This document shows, piece after piece, positions 8,548 to 16,929 of a DNA stretch of 64,000 nucleotides (positions within the stretch are counted from its first letter, which is position 1; each line of letters starts with the position of its first letter). The position numbers and the translations under genes were made by a program. Source of the DNA: Acidimicrobiia bacterium. GTDB lineage: Bacteria > Actinomycetota > Acidimicrobiia > Acidimicrobiales > AC-14. Under the pieces are notes generated by a model. It searched no databases and was not told the origin of the DNA. It worked only from the letters and a program-made list of their open reading frames with translations. The DNA lies in assembly GCA_023265025.1 (NCBI GenBank), contig JAHFUP010000003.1, forward strand, positions 1-64,000. Direction: 5' to 3'.

Positions 8548-10290
8548 ATGGCGATGACCGACACAGAGGTGGCAGAAGGGGCAGCGCCCGGGGCCACCGG
8601 CCTCTCGCAGCCGGTCGCCGACCTTCCTGACGCCTGGCCCAAGGGCACCGACCACAAGACCGTCGGGTCGTGGTTCGTTGCCGCCGCCCTCGTCTTCCTG
8701 GTCGCCGGGGTGGTGATGGCGCTGCTCATGCGGGCCCAGCTGACCTCCGCCGACGCCGACATCGTGGGCGACCGCACCTACCGCCAGCTGTTCACCATGC
8801 ACGGCGTGCTGTCGGTGTTCCTGTTCCTGCTGCCCGTCTGGCTGGGCCTGGGCTCGGCGATCGTCCCCTTGCAGATCGGGGCCGCCCGCCTGGCGTTCCC
8901 CCGCCTGCACGCCATGGCCTTCTGGCTCTTCCTCGGCGGCGGCGCCATGGTCGTCGCCGCGCCGGCGCTCTCCGACGTCTTCCACGGATGGGCCCTGAGC
9001 GACCCGATCCCGGTGAAGCTGGGCCTCCCCGGCCAGGGGCCCGACTTTCTCCTGCTCGGGCTGATCGTGGTGTGCATGGCGGCGATCCTGGTGATCGTCA
9101 ACGTCCTGGTCACGATCCTGCAGCTCCGGGCACCCGGGATGACGCTCCGGCGGGTCCCGGTGTTCAGCTGGTCGATCATGGTCTCCGGAGCCGTGCTCCT
9201 CCTCGCCCTCCCGATCCTCATCGGGGCCTTCGGGCTCCTCTTCGTCGACCGCCACTACGGCTCGTCGCTGTTCAGCGGGTTCACCGGCAGCCGGGGCGGC
9301 AACCCCCTCGTCTGGCCCCGGCTGTTCTGGTTTGGCGCCTACCCCGTCCTGTGGGCGCTGCTCATCCCCGCCCTGGGCGCGGTCAGCGAGATCGTCGCCA
9401 CCTTCGCCGGCCGGCCGCTCTTCAGCCGGGAACGGGCATCGGCCGCCCTCGTCGGTGTCGGCGTGCTCAGCTTCGCCGGCTGGGGCAGCGAGGTCTCCAC
9501 GCTGCCGCGGGCTCGCGTCCTCTTCATCCTGGGGGCCCTGGCCGTACTCGCCCCCGTTGCCTCGCTGGTCCTCAACTGGCTGATGACGCTGCGCCTGGCC
9601 GGCAAGGAGGGCGACCGCGACGCCCTGCGGGGGAGGTTCACGGCCACGCCGATGCTGTGGGCACTGGGCATGCTGCCCGTGCTGGCCCTGGGCCTGGCCG
9701 CGTCGGTGGTCTCCGCCGTCGACGCCGGCCGCGAGGCCCATGCCAACTACTGGCAAGCCGGCCAGCAGCACGCCCTGTTCTTCGGCGCCGCCACCATCGG
9801 CGCGGTCGCCGCCCTGAGCTTCTGGGGCCCGAAGCTGTGGGGCCGGCGCCTTTCCGCGGCCCTCGGCAAGCTGGAGGTGCTCGCCGTCGTCGGCGGCACC
9901 CTCCTGACCGTGCTGGGTATGCTGCTCCTGGGTGTCCAGGACATGCTGGTCCACACATCCACCTTCGATTCCGGCGACGACTGGGCCCTCGGCAACCTGA
10001 TCGTCTCCGCCGGCGCCGCCATCGTCGGCCTGGGCCTCATCGTCCTGCTGCTCGACCTCCTGACCAGCATCCTGGGCCGTCGGGGTCGGGCCGCCGGCGC
10101 CGACCCGTGGGGCGGGCAGACCCTGGAGTGGGCCACGCCCTCGCCGCCGCCGATCCACAACTTCGACGCCCTGTTGGAGATCCGCTCCGGAACGCCGCTA
10201 CTCGACCTCCGCACCGCCCAGCCCTGGGCGGCCGAATCCGAATCGACCCAATCCGAATCCGACCTCGTGCCCGAGGGGCAGTCCAGCTGA
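8548..10290 (+). CDS. CtaD paralogue lacking the oxygen-reduction site
   Basis: This 580-residue, roughly 12-helix protein aligns along its length with the true CtaD at 17955, from TDHKTVG to the C-terminal TLEW and SPPP motifs. It keeps the two low-spin heme ligands: His85 in FTMHG and His408 in GQQHALF. All other key residues are replaced. The CuB His of HPEVY is Ala264, the following Glu is Pro, the His-His pair is Ser317-Thr318, and the high-spin heme His is Gln406. The D-channel Asp is Arg, the K-channel Lys is hydrophobic, and the Arg pair that binds heme propionates is Val-His. It may therefore bind one heme and carry electrons, but it should not reduce oxygen or pump protons. It is the first gene of an operon with a subunit III homologue and a cupredoxin. 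Confidence 0.9.
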   Translation: MAMTDTEVAEGAAPGATGLSQPVADLPDAWPKGTDHKTVGSWFVAAALVFLVAGVVMALLMRAQLTSADADIVGDRTYRQLFTMHGVLSVFLFLLPVWLGLGSAIVPLQIGAARLAFPRLHAMAFWLFLGGGAMVVAAPALSDVFHGWALSDPIPVKLGLPGQGPDFLLLGLIVVCMAAILVIVNVLVTILQLRAPGMTLRRVPVFSWSIMVSGAVLLLALPILIGAFGLLFVDRHYGSSLFSGFTGSRGGNPLVWPRLFWFGAYPVLWALLIPALGAVSEIVATFAGRPLFSRERASAALVGVGVLSFAGWGSEVSTLPRARVLFILGALAVLAPVASLVLNWLMTLRLAGKEGDRDALRGRFTATPMLWALGMLPVLALGLAASVVSAVDAGREAHANYWQAGQQHALFFGAATIGAVAALSFWGPKLWGRRLSAALGKLEVLAVVGGTLLTVLGMLLLGVQDMLVHTSTFDSGDDWALGNLIVSAGAAIVGLGLIVLLLDLLTSILGRRGRAAGADPWGGQTLEWATPSPPPIHNFDALLEIRSGTPLLDLRTAQPWAAESESTQSESDLVPEGQSS

Positions 10291-10958
10291 TGTCAATGGT
10301 CGCCGTCTCCACCACCGCCGCCGACAACCTGCCGGTCCCGGCCTCCGACCAGGCGCCGGTCGTCCTGCCCACCGGCGCCCCGCTGCCCGGCCGGGTCCCC
10401 GGCCGTCCCCGTCCCGGCACCACCACGATCGGCGCCTTGCTATTCGTCACCGCCGACTTCATGGTGCTGGCCGCGATCGTGGCGGTGTACCTGGCCATCA
10501 AGGAGGGGTCGGTCACATGGCCGCCCAAAGGGGTCCAGGTCGGCACCTACATCCCGACGATGATGACGATCACCGCGTTGATGTCGGCGTTCTCGGTCCA
10601 GTGGGGCATGTTCGCCGCCCGCCGCAACGACGGGCGCAACGCGGCCATGGCCCTCGGCCTGACGCTGTTCCTCGGGCTGGCGATGGCCAACCTGGACTGG
10701 CTGTCCTTCGTCCGCAGCGGCTTCGGCTTCAACGACCACCCCTACGGCACCCTCTACGACGTGCTGATCGGCTTCCACCTGCTTCACCTGCTGGCCGCCA
10801 TCGTCGTTCTGCTCCTGCTCGCCTTCCGCACCGTGGCCGGCCATTTCTCCGGCGACCGCCACGACGCGCTGCGGGCGGGCGTGGTCCTGTGGCAGTACTC
10901 GAACGCGGTGTGGTTCGTGGTGGTCACCGTCCTGTTCATCCTCAGCAGGCACGGCTAG
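10290..10958 (+). CDS. Cytochrome oxidase subunit III homologue, paired with the CtaD paralogue
   Basis: This 222-residue membrane protein has a 40-residue Pro/Thr-rich N-terminus and five apparent helices. GFHLLHLL near 165 matches the GFHGxHV helix of subunit III, and LWQYSNAVWFVVV matches the YWHFVDVVW segment of CtaE. It lacks the extra N-terminal two helices of long subunit III proteins, as does the CtaE at 19994. The ATG at 10290 overlaps the preceding TGA, so translation is probably coupled. Subunit III carries no cofactor and stabilises subunit I; its presence argues that the CtaD paralogue still forms an oxidase-like complex. Confidence 0.88.
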   Translation: MSMVAVSTTAADNLPVPASDQAPVVLPTGAPLPGRVPGRPRPGTTTIGALLFVTADFMVLAAIVAVYLAIKEGSVTWPPKGVQVGTYIPTMMTITALMSAFSVQWGMFAARRNDGRNAAMALGLTLFLGLAMANLDWLSFVRSGFGFNDHPYGTLYDVLIGFHLLHLLAAIVVLLLLAFRTVAGHFSGDRHDALRAGVVLWQYSNAVWFVVVTVLFILSRHG

Positions 10959-10964
10959 CGACCC

Positions 10965-11948
10965 ATGCTCACCCCCACCTCCAAGCTCTTCCTGCCCGTC
11001 GCCGGCGTCGCCCTCTTCCTGGGCGCGGTCTACAAGATCATCAGCGGCGACCTGCTGGGCTCCGTCCTGTACCTGATGGTCGGCGCGGCCGCATTCCTTC
11101 TCGGGGTCATGCTCTCCTCGATCCGGGAGAACGAGTACGCGCCGGCGATGGCACCCAACGCCCCGCCGCCGGGCGTGCGGCCGGTGGCCGTCGCCCCGCT
11201 ACCCGGCGGTGGCGGGTGGCCGGTGGCGGGTGGCATCGCCGTTGCGCTGGTCATGGTCGGCCTCATCCAGCATCCGGTGTTCACCTGGGCCGGCGTGCTC
11301 GTCGGGATGGTGGCCGGCGCCGGCTGGCTGGCCCGGTCGGCCTCGGAGTCCACCGGGCGCCCGATCAGCCTGCTGCCCCTCGGTCTGCCGGTCCTCGGCT
11401 TGGCCACGATCGCCAGCGTGATGTTCTTCCTGTCACGGATCCTGCTCGCCGTGCCCGAGGCGGCCTCCACCGCCATTGCGCTGTCCGTCGCCGTCCTCAT
11501 CCTGGGGGCCGCCAGCCTCGCCGCCGTCCGTCCCAACATCACCGGGCGCACGTTGGCCACCGCCCTCGCCATCGGCACCGTGCTCATGGTCGGCGGCGGC
11601 ATCACCGCCGCCGCGGTGGGTGAGCGCCACCTGGAGAAGCATTCCGAGGAGCACGCCGGCGAGGCCGGCCTCGTCCAGCTCAAGGCCGAAGGCGTCACCT
11701 TCAAGACCGACCACATCGAGCTGGCGGCCGACGAGGAGGTCGAGGTCCGGTTCGACAACAACGACCGCGACGTCCAGCACAACTTCGCCATCTACGGCGC
11801 CGACCCGTCCAAGCCCGTGTTCCGGGGCCAGCTGGTCAGTGGTGTGGCGACGGTGTCCTACAAGTTCCACGCCCCGGGGGTCGGCGAGTACAAGTTCCAG
11901 TGCGACGTGCACCCGACCCAGATGAAGGGCACCGTCACAGTGAAGTAG
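10965..11948 (+). CDS. Membrane protein with C-terminal cupredoxin domain
   Basis: In this 327-residue protein two helices at 8-22 and 32-50 resemble the start of actinobacterial CtaF. Two to four more helices follow (about 86-120 and 138-218). The last 95 residues form a cupredoxin, with His272 in QHNF and the ligand loop Cys313-x2-His316-x3-Met320. That is a single type 1 copper site; a CuA site would need two Cys in the loop. The domain should face outside the membrane and shuttle electrons. It lies six bases after the subunit III homologue and clearly belongs to the same operon, so it is the likely redox partner of the heme in the CtaD paralogue. Confidence 0.87.
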   Translation: MLTPTSKLFLPVAGVALFLGAVYKIISGDLLGSVLYLMVGAAAFLLGVMLSSIRENEYAPAMAPNAPPPGVRPVAVAPLPGGGGWPVAGGIAVALVMVGLIQHPVFTWAGVLVGMVAGAGWLARSASESTGRPISLLPLGLPVLGLATIASVMFFLSRILLAVPEAASTAIALSVAVLILGAASLAAVRPNITGRTLATALAIGTVLMVGGGITAAAVGERHLEKHSEEHAGEAGLVQLKAEGVTFKTDHIELAADEEVEVRFDNNDRDVQHNFAIYGADPSKPVFRGQLVSGVATVSYKFHAPGVGEYKFQCDVHPTQMKGTVTVK

Positions 11949-11960
11949 CGCGGAACGCGC

Positions 11961-12395
11961 TCAAGGGCGCATCGCGCACGCCCGGCAGTGCCCGGTCACC
12001 GCGAAGTGGCGGGGCTGGAGGGCGAACCCGAACTCCGCCTGCAGCCGCCCCCGCAGGTCGGCGAACACCTCGTCGGGCACTTCCTCCACCGCCCCGCACC
12101 CGTCGCACACCAGGTGGTGGTGGGCGTCGGCGGCCAGGTGGTAGACGGCGGGCCCGTGGCCGAGGTGCACGTGGTCGACCACGCCCAGGCGCTCGAGCTC
12201 GTCCAGGAAGCGGTACACGGTCGACTCGTGGACGTCGGGCTGGACGGCCTGGACCCGGGCGGTGAGGGCTTCCGCGGTCACGTGCCCGGCGACGCCGAGG
12301 AGCGTCTCGAGGATGGCGCGACGGGACGTGGTGACCCGCCCGCCCCGGGCCCGGAGGAGGGCGAGGATCGGCTCGGCCTTCTCCCGAACAAGCAT
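11961..12395 (-). CDS. Fur-family metal-responsive repressor, probably Zur-like
   Basis: This 144-residue protein has a winged-helix domain (residues 1-85, with the VTTSRRAIL and ESTVYRFLDELERLG helices) and then a dimerisation domain. The domain holds HHHLVCDGCG at 92-101 and HCRAC at 136-140, two CxxC pairs that bind structural zinc. It diverges from a zinc/manganese-type ABC transporter operon, which favours a Zur role over iron or peroxide sensing. It ends 13 bases from the cupredoxin gene in convergent orientation. The start is ATG at 12395. Confidence 0.88.
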   Translation of the reverse strand: MLVREKAEPILALLRARGGRVTTSRRAILETLLGVAGHVTAEALTARVQAVQPDVHESTVYRFLDELERLGVVDHVHLGHGPAVYHLAADAHHHLVCDGCGAVEEVPDEVFADLRGRLQAEFGFALQPRHFAVTGHCRACAMRP

Positions 12396-12443
12396 GGCCC
12401 GAGCGTAGCCGTCGCGTCGCTGTAGCGAGCAGCTTGCGATAGC
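12396..12443. promoter_or_regulatory. Divergent promoter region between the Fur/Zur gene and the metal ABC operon
   Basis: Only 48 bases separate the two starts. The stretch includes the dyad TCGCTGTAGCGA and an overlapping imperfect repeat around GCGAGC and TTGCGA. It is the natural place for an autoregulatory operator, but I cannot match it to a defined Zur box. Confidence 0.35.
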
Positions 12444-13457
12444 GTGCAGCTCGTGCGAGGAAGAGGACGGCTCTCCGTGGCCGCGTCCGCGGCGGCCCTC
12501 GCCCTCGTGGCGGGGGCGTGTGGCACGGGGGCCGGCGCCGGCGCCGACGACCTCGCCAAGCTGAACGTCGTCACGACGGTGTCCCCGCTGACGAGCATCG
12601 TCGCCGGCGTGGCCGGCGACCTGGCCGAGGTTCGCGGCCTGATCCCCGAGGGCGCCGATTCCCACACCTTCGAGCCTCCCCCGAGCGCGGCGCGGGCCCT
12701 GGCCCGGGCCGACGTCGTGTTCGTCAACGGCCTGAAGCTCGAGGACCCAACCAAGGATCTGGCCAAGGGCAACCTCAGGAAGGGCGCCGAGGTCGTCGAG
12801 CTGGGCGGGCGCACGATCACGCCCCAGCAGTACCTCTACGACTTCTCGTTCCCCCGGGCCGAGGGCAAGCCCAACCCCCACCTGTGGACCAACCCGCCCT
12901 ACGCCCGCCAGTACGCCCGGGTCGTCCGGGATGTGCTCGCCCGCCGTGATCCGGCCCACGCCGGCGGGTACATCGCCAACTACGAGGCGTTCGGGGCGAC
13001 AGTCGACGAGCTGGACAGGGCGATGGCGGCGGCCAGCGCCACGGTGCCCCGCCGGCAGCTGCTGACGTACCACGACGCCTACGCCTACTTCGCCGAGCAC
13101 TACGGCTGGACGGTGATCGGCGCCGTCCAGGTGTCGAGCTTCGAGGAGCCGACCCCGCGGGAGGTGGCGGCGCTGATCCGCCAGGTCCGCGAGGTCGGGG
13201 TGCCGGCGATCTTCGGCTCCGAGGTCTTCCCGAGCAAGGTGCTGGCCCAGATCGGCACCGAGGCCGGCGTCCGCTACGTAGACACCTTGCGTGACGACGA
13301 CCTGCCCGGCCGCCCCGGCGAGCCCGACCACTCCTGGCTCGGCCTGATGAAGTTCGACTTCGTCACCATGGTCGAGAGCCTGGGCGGCGACGCGACCGCC
13401 CTGAAGTCCGTCCGGGCCGCGCCCGCCGGCCCCGACCAGGCCGTGTATCCCCAGTGA
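12444..13457 (+). CDS. Zinc/manganese ABC transporter substrate-binding lipoprotein (ZnuA-like)
   Basis: This 337-residue protein has a signal peptide ending in a lipobox with Cys near residue 26 (LVAGAC). The cluster A-I binding-protein fold follows. Likely metal ligands are the His in SHTFEP near 73, the His in PNPHLW near 147, a His/Glu in the second lobe, and Asp in YVDTL near 278. It lacks the long His-rich loop of many ZnuA proteins, so Mn is also possible. The start is GTG at 12444, with GTG at 12453 an alternative. It opens a three-gene operon with four-base overlaps. Confidence 0.88.
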   Translation: MQLVRGRGRLSVAASAAALALVAGACGTGAGAGADDLAKLNVVTTVSPLTSIVAGVAGDLAEVRGLIPEGADSHTFEPPPSAARALARADVVFVNGLKLEDPTKDLAKGNLRKGAEVVELGGRTITPQQYLYDFSFPRAEGKPNPHLWTNPPYARQYARVVRDVLARRDPAHAGGYIANYEAFGATVDELDRAMAAASATVPRRQLLTYHDAYAYFAEHYGWTVIGAVQVSSFEEPTPREVAALIRQVREVGVPAIFGSEVFPSKVLAQIGTEAGVRYVDTLRDDDLPGRPGEPDHSWLGLMKFDFVTMVESLGGDATALKSVRAAPAGPDQAVYPQ

Positions 13458-14260
13458 GTGAGTCGCTCCTCCGCCTCGAAGGTGTCACCTGTGCCTACGA
13501 CGGCGCCCCGGTGTTGGTGGGTGTCGACGTGGACATCGCCGGCTCCGAGTTCCTGGGCATCGTGGGCCCGTCCGGGTCGGGCAAGACGACCCTGCTCCGG
13601 GCCATGCTGGGGACGGTCGAACCGGTGGCCGGGCGCATGTGGCGCCGGCCGGGGCTGCGGATGGGCTACGTCCCCCAGGTCGAGACGGTGAACTGGAGCT
13701 TTCCCGTGACCGTCGCCGAGGCCGTCCTCATGTCCCGGACGACGGGCCGGCGCCTGCCGTGGCCCTCGGCCGCGGAGAAGGCCGAGGTGGCGTCGGTGCT
13801 CGACCGCCTCGGCATCGGCGGTCTCGGCACGCGCCACATCCGCGAGCTGTCCGGCGGCCAGCAGCAGCGGGTGTTCCTGGCCCGGGCCCTCCTGCGCCGG
13901 CCTCAGCTCCTCCTGCTCGACGAGCCGACATCGGGGGTCGACGTCCGCACCCGCCACGACATCCTCCACCTGCTGGCCGACCTCAACCTCGCCGGCCTGG
14001 CCGTCGTCCTGACCACCCACGACCTGAACGGGATCGCCGCCCACCTCCCGCAGCTCGTGGGCCTGAACACCGAGGTGACCGGGCGGGGCACGCCCCGCGA
14101 GGTGCTGACCCCCGACGTCCTGGAGCGCACGTTCGGTGCCCCCATGGAGGTCCTCGACCACGACGGGATGCTGATCGTCGTCGACCCCGCCGAACTGGTG
14201 ACACGAACGGTGGCCAGGGCCACCATTTCCGTCACCAGTTCGAGGGGGGAGGCGTCGTGA
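13454..14260 (+). CDS. Metal ABC transporter ATPase
   Basis: This 268-residue protein has a Walker A GPSGSGKTT near 37-45, the signature LSGGQQQR near 137, Walker B LLLLDEP near 155 and the switch His in TTHD near 193. The long C-terminus after 220 is typical of ZnuC/MntB-type ATPases. GTG at 13454 overlaps the upstream TGA by four bases, and its own stop overlaps the permease start in the same way. Confidence 0.93.
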   Translation: MSESLLRLEGVTCAYDGAPVLVGVDVDIAGSEFLGIVGPSGSGKTTLLRAMLGTVEPVAGRMWRRPGLRMGYVPQVETVNWSFPVTVAEAVLMSRTTGRRLPWPSAAEKAEVASVLDRLGIGGLGTRHIRELSGGQQQRVFLARALLRRPQLLLLDEPTSGVDVRTRHDILHLLADLNLAGLAVVLTTHDLNGIAAHLPQLVGLNTEVTGRGTPREVLTPDVLERTFGAPMEVLDHDGMLIVVDPAELVTRTVARATISVTSSRGEAS

Positions 14261-15132
14261 CGTGGCTGACGGAGCCTTTCGAGTTCGCCTTCTTCCGCCA
14301 CGGGGTCATGGTCGCCACCATGGCCGGCGCCCTGTGCGGCCTGATCGGCGTCTACGTCACCCTCCGGGGCATGAGCTACATCGGCCACGGCCTGTCCCAC
14401 GCCATCTTCGGCGGGGCGGCGGCCTCCGCCCTCGTCGGCTTCAACTTCTATCTGGGCGCCGGCCTCTGGGGCATGGCATCCGCCCTGGCCATCGGTCGGG
14501 TGACCCGCCGGCGCATCATCGGCTCCGACGCCGCCATCGGGGTGATCACCACCGCCTCCTTCGCCTTCGGCATCGCCCTGCTCGGCCTCTACGGCCAGGT
14601 CCGCACGAGCATCGACGCCGCCATTTTCGGCAGCGTGCTGGGCGTCACGGCGGCCGACGTGTGGGTGGTGGCCGGCGTGACCCTCGCCGCCGGCGCCGTC
14701 GTCTTCGCCTTCTACCGCAAGCTGCTGTTCACCACCTTCGACCCCGAGGTGGCCGACGTCTCCGGAGTGAACACCGCCCGCATGGACGCCCTGCTCATGC
14801 TGCTGCTGTCGGTATCGATCCTGGCGACCATGAAGGTGCTCGGCGTGGTCCTGATCGCCGCCATCCTTGTCATTCCGCCGGTCGTGGCCCGGATGCTGAC
14901 CAACAGCTTCGCCCGCATGCTCTGGCTGTCGACGCTGGTCGGGGCCCTGTGTGGCTTCGTCGGCATGATCTTGAGCTTCCACCTCGACGTCTCGTCGGGG
15001 GCGACGATCGTCCTGGTCGGGGCGGCCGTCTTCGCCGTCGTCTTCGCCGTCACCGGCCCCGGTGGCCGCCGGCAGGCGGCAGGCCTCGACGCCCACGACG
15101 CTCCGGTCGGGGCCGGCCGGCCCGGCCGGTAA
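14257..15132 (+). CDS. Metal ABC transporter permease (ABC-3 family)
   Basis: This 291-residue protein has about eight or nine transmembrane helices and the ABC-3 features GMSYIGHGLSHA near 46-57 and VNTARMDALLML near 185. It exports nothing itself but forms the channel for the binding protein and ATPase encoded just upstream. GTG at 14257 follows GGGGGAGG at ideal spacing. The tail after residue 270 is hydrophilic and rich in Gly, Arg and Ala. Confidence 0.93.
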   Translation: MTWLTEPFEFAFFRHGVMVATMAGALCGLIGVYVTLRGMSYIGHGLSHAIFGGAAASALVGFNFYLGAGLWGMASALAIGRVTRRRIIGSDAAIGVITTASFAFGIALLGLYGQVRTSIDAAIFGSVLGVTAADVWVVAGVTLAAGAVVFAFYRKLLFTTFDPEVADVSGVNTARMDALLMLLLSVSILATMKVLGVVLIAAILVIPPVVARMLTNSFARMLWLSTLVGALCGFVGMILSFHLDVSSGATIVLVGAAVFAVVFAVTGPGGRRQAAGLDAHDAPVGAGRPGR

Positions 15133-15215
15133 CTGTCGCCGACACCCTTGCCGTCCCGGCCCGCACGTCCGATAGTGGGGGCGGGTTGGGGGAACCGGAG
15201 CGGAAGGGGTGCGCC

Positions 15216-16868
15216 ATGCGGTGCCGGACGGCCGTCGTAGGTCTCGCAGGGGCGCTGACCGCTCTCGCGGCGGCGATGCCGCTGGGAGCCGCCGAGGTGC
15301 CGCGACCTGCGGTGGTCGACGCCGCCGTCCAGGTGACGCCCGACCCAGGCGCCTCCCGGGCCCACACCGCACCCGTGATCGCCGTCCACCCGAGGAACGA
15401 CCGGATCGTGGCCCTGGCCGAGGCCGACGCCCTTTCGGGCAAGTGCGCGGTCTACGTGTCGACCAACGCCGGCCTGAGCTGGGCGCCGACGACCCAGCCC
15501 ACCATCCCGGCCGAGTGGCCCAACTGCGCCTTCATCCCGTTCGGCCCGGTGGTCGACGTGGCCTTCGGCCCCGACGGGACGCTCTACTACGCCCTCAGCG
15601 GGTTCAATCCCACCACCAAGCAGAGCCGTATCTTCCTGGCCCGCTCCGAGGATCTGGGGGGCACCTGGGACACGACCACCCTGCCCTGGATCGCCCCCAA
15701 CCTGGAGAAGGGCGAGGCCGGCGTCGACGGGGTCCCCTCGATCGCGGTCGATCCGAAGAACCCCAGGCGGGTATCGGTCGGGTGGGGGTCCAACTGGGCG
15801 ACCTACGCCCTCAACGCCAACGTCCTGCAGGGCAAGCTCTACTACTGGGACGTGATCGAGCGGGTCTACGTGGCCACCTCGAACGACGGCGGGGCCACCT
15901 TCGGCGAGCCGGTCAACGTCGGCGACGGGCTGAAACTGACGCCCACCGTCGAGGGCGTGAAGCCGCCGCCGCAGGTGGTGGCCGGCAACAACGGCGAGGT
16001 CTACGCCATCTTCGGCGAGTACGCCCGGGCCGGCACCCGTGACGACCGGACGGGGACGGCCCCGCCGGCCCACATCTTCTTCGCCACCTCCCGCGACGGC
16101 GGGCGGACCTACGAAAAGGCCACCATCTTCACCGGGCCCACCCCGACGGCGAACGCCGACTGGACCTGGGTGCCCCGCATGGGGATCGACCGCAAGAACG
16201 GGAACCTGTACGCGGTCTGGGAGAACATGTCCTCCGCCGGCGACCCCGTGCAGATCTCGGCCATCCGCTCCATCGACGGCGGCCGGACCTGGAGCGAGCC
16301 GGCCAAGATCAACGATGCCGAGTGGTCCCGGAAGTGGAACTACCCCGAGCTCTACCCGTCCTTGTCGGTGGCCGCCAACGGCCGGGTCGACGTGGCCTGG
16401 TACGACTGGCGCAACGACGCCGGCCTGACGACCGACGGCAAGAAGAACATCTTCCAGGACGTCTACTACACGTCTTCGGCCGACGGCGGGCTGACCTGGG
16501 CGCCCAACCTCAAGCTCAACGACCGGGCCATCGACCGCCACATCGGCGTCTCGCAACAGGGCGGCATCCGGGGCCCGATCGGCATCGGCTCCCGTGACGA
16601 GGCCGCGTACGTGGCATGGGACGACACCCGCAACGGCACCGAGCTGACCCAGAGCCAGGACATCTACTTCACCCGGGCCCGCACGCCGGACCCGGCCGAC
16701 CTGTTCTCCTCCGGGAGCGACGACGGGTCTCCGGCGGCGTGGGCCGCCGGAGGGGTCGCTGCCGGCCTGGCCATCGCCGGGCTGGCGCTCCTCGCCGGCA
16801 ACCGGCTGGTCAGACGGCGTTCAGACCCCCAGGCGGTGGTCGATCGGGTGCCGGTCGGGCGGACCTGA
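15216..16868 (+). CDS. Surface-anchored BNR-repeat (sialidase-like fold) protein, copy 1
   Basis: This 550-residue protein has a signal peptide at 1-28. Repeated Asp-box motifs (SxDGGxTW type) follow at about 90, 225, 290, 350 and 420, marking a six-bladed sialidase-like propeller. A transmembrane helix near 510-530 and an Arg-rich tail anchor it. The catalytic Arg triad of sialidases is not evident, so binding rather than hydrolysis is more likely. GGAAGGGG lies six bases before ATG 15216. It sits 62 bases upstream of ctaC and is paralogous to the gene at 22586, which lies just past the other end of the oxidase operon. Confidence 0.82.
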   Translation: MRCRTAVVGLAGALTALAAAMPLGAAEVPRPAVVDAAVQVTPDPGASRAHTAPVIAVHPRNDRIVALAEADALSGKCAVYVSTNAGLSWAPTTQPTIPAEWPNCAFIPFGPVVDVAFGPDGTLYYALSGFNPTTKQSRIFLARSEDLGGTWDTTTLPWIAPNLEKGEAGVDGVPSIAVDPKNPRRVSVGWGSNWATYALNANVLQGKLYYWDVIERVYVATSNDGGATFGEPVNVGDGLKLTPTVEGVKPPPQVVAGNNGEVYAIFGEYARAGTRDDRTGTAPPAHIFFATSRDGGRTYEKATIFTGPTPTANADWTWVPRMGIDRKNGNLYAVWENMSSAGDPVQISAIRSIDGGRTWSEPAKINDAEWSRKWNYPELYPSLSVAANGRVDVAWYDWRNDAGLTTDGKKNIFQDVYYTSSADGGLTWAPNLKLNDRAIDRHIGVSQQGGIRGPIGIGSRDEAAYVAWDDTRNGTELTQSQDIYFTRARTPDPADLFSSGSDDGSPAAWAAGGVAAGLAIAGLALLAGNRLVRRRSDPQAVVDRVPVGRT

Positions 16869-16929
16869 GGCGGGCGCGGCCGGCGCCGATTGGACTCGCC
16901 ACGCCGCGCCCGACAGTGTAGGAAGTGCC

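Noticed and set aside
7838-11948. Interpretation of the CtaD paralogue operon as a nitric-oxide reductase or quinol oxidase
   Set aside because: Both those families keep the three CuB/FeB histidines and the high-spin heme His, all absent here.
10965-11948. Interpretation of the cupredoxin protein as subunit II (CuA)
   Set aside because: The ligand loop has one Cys only, so a two-copper CuA centre cannot form.
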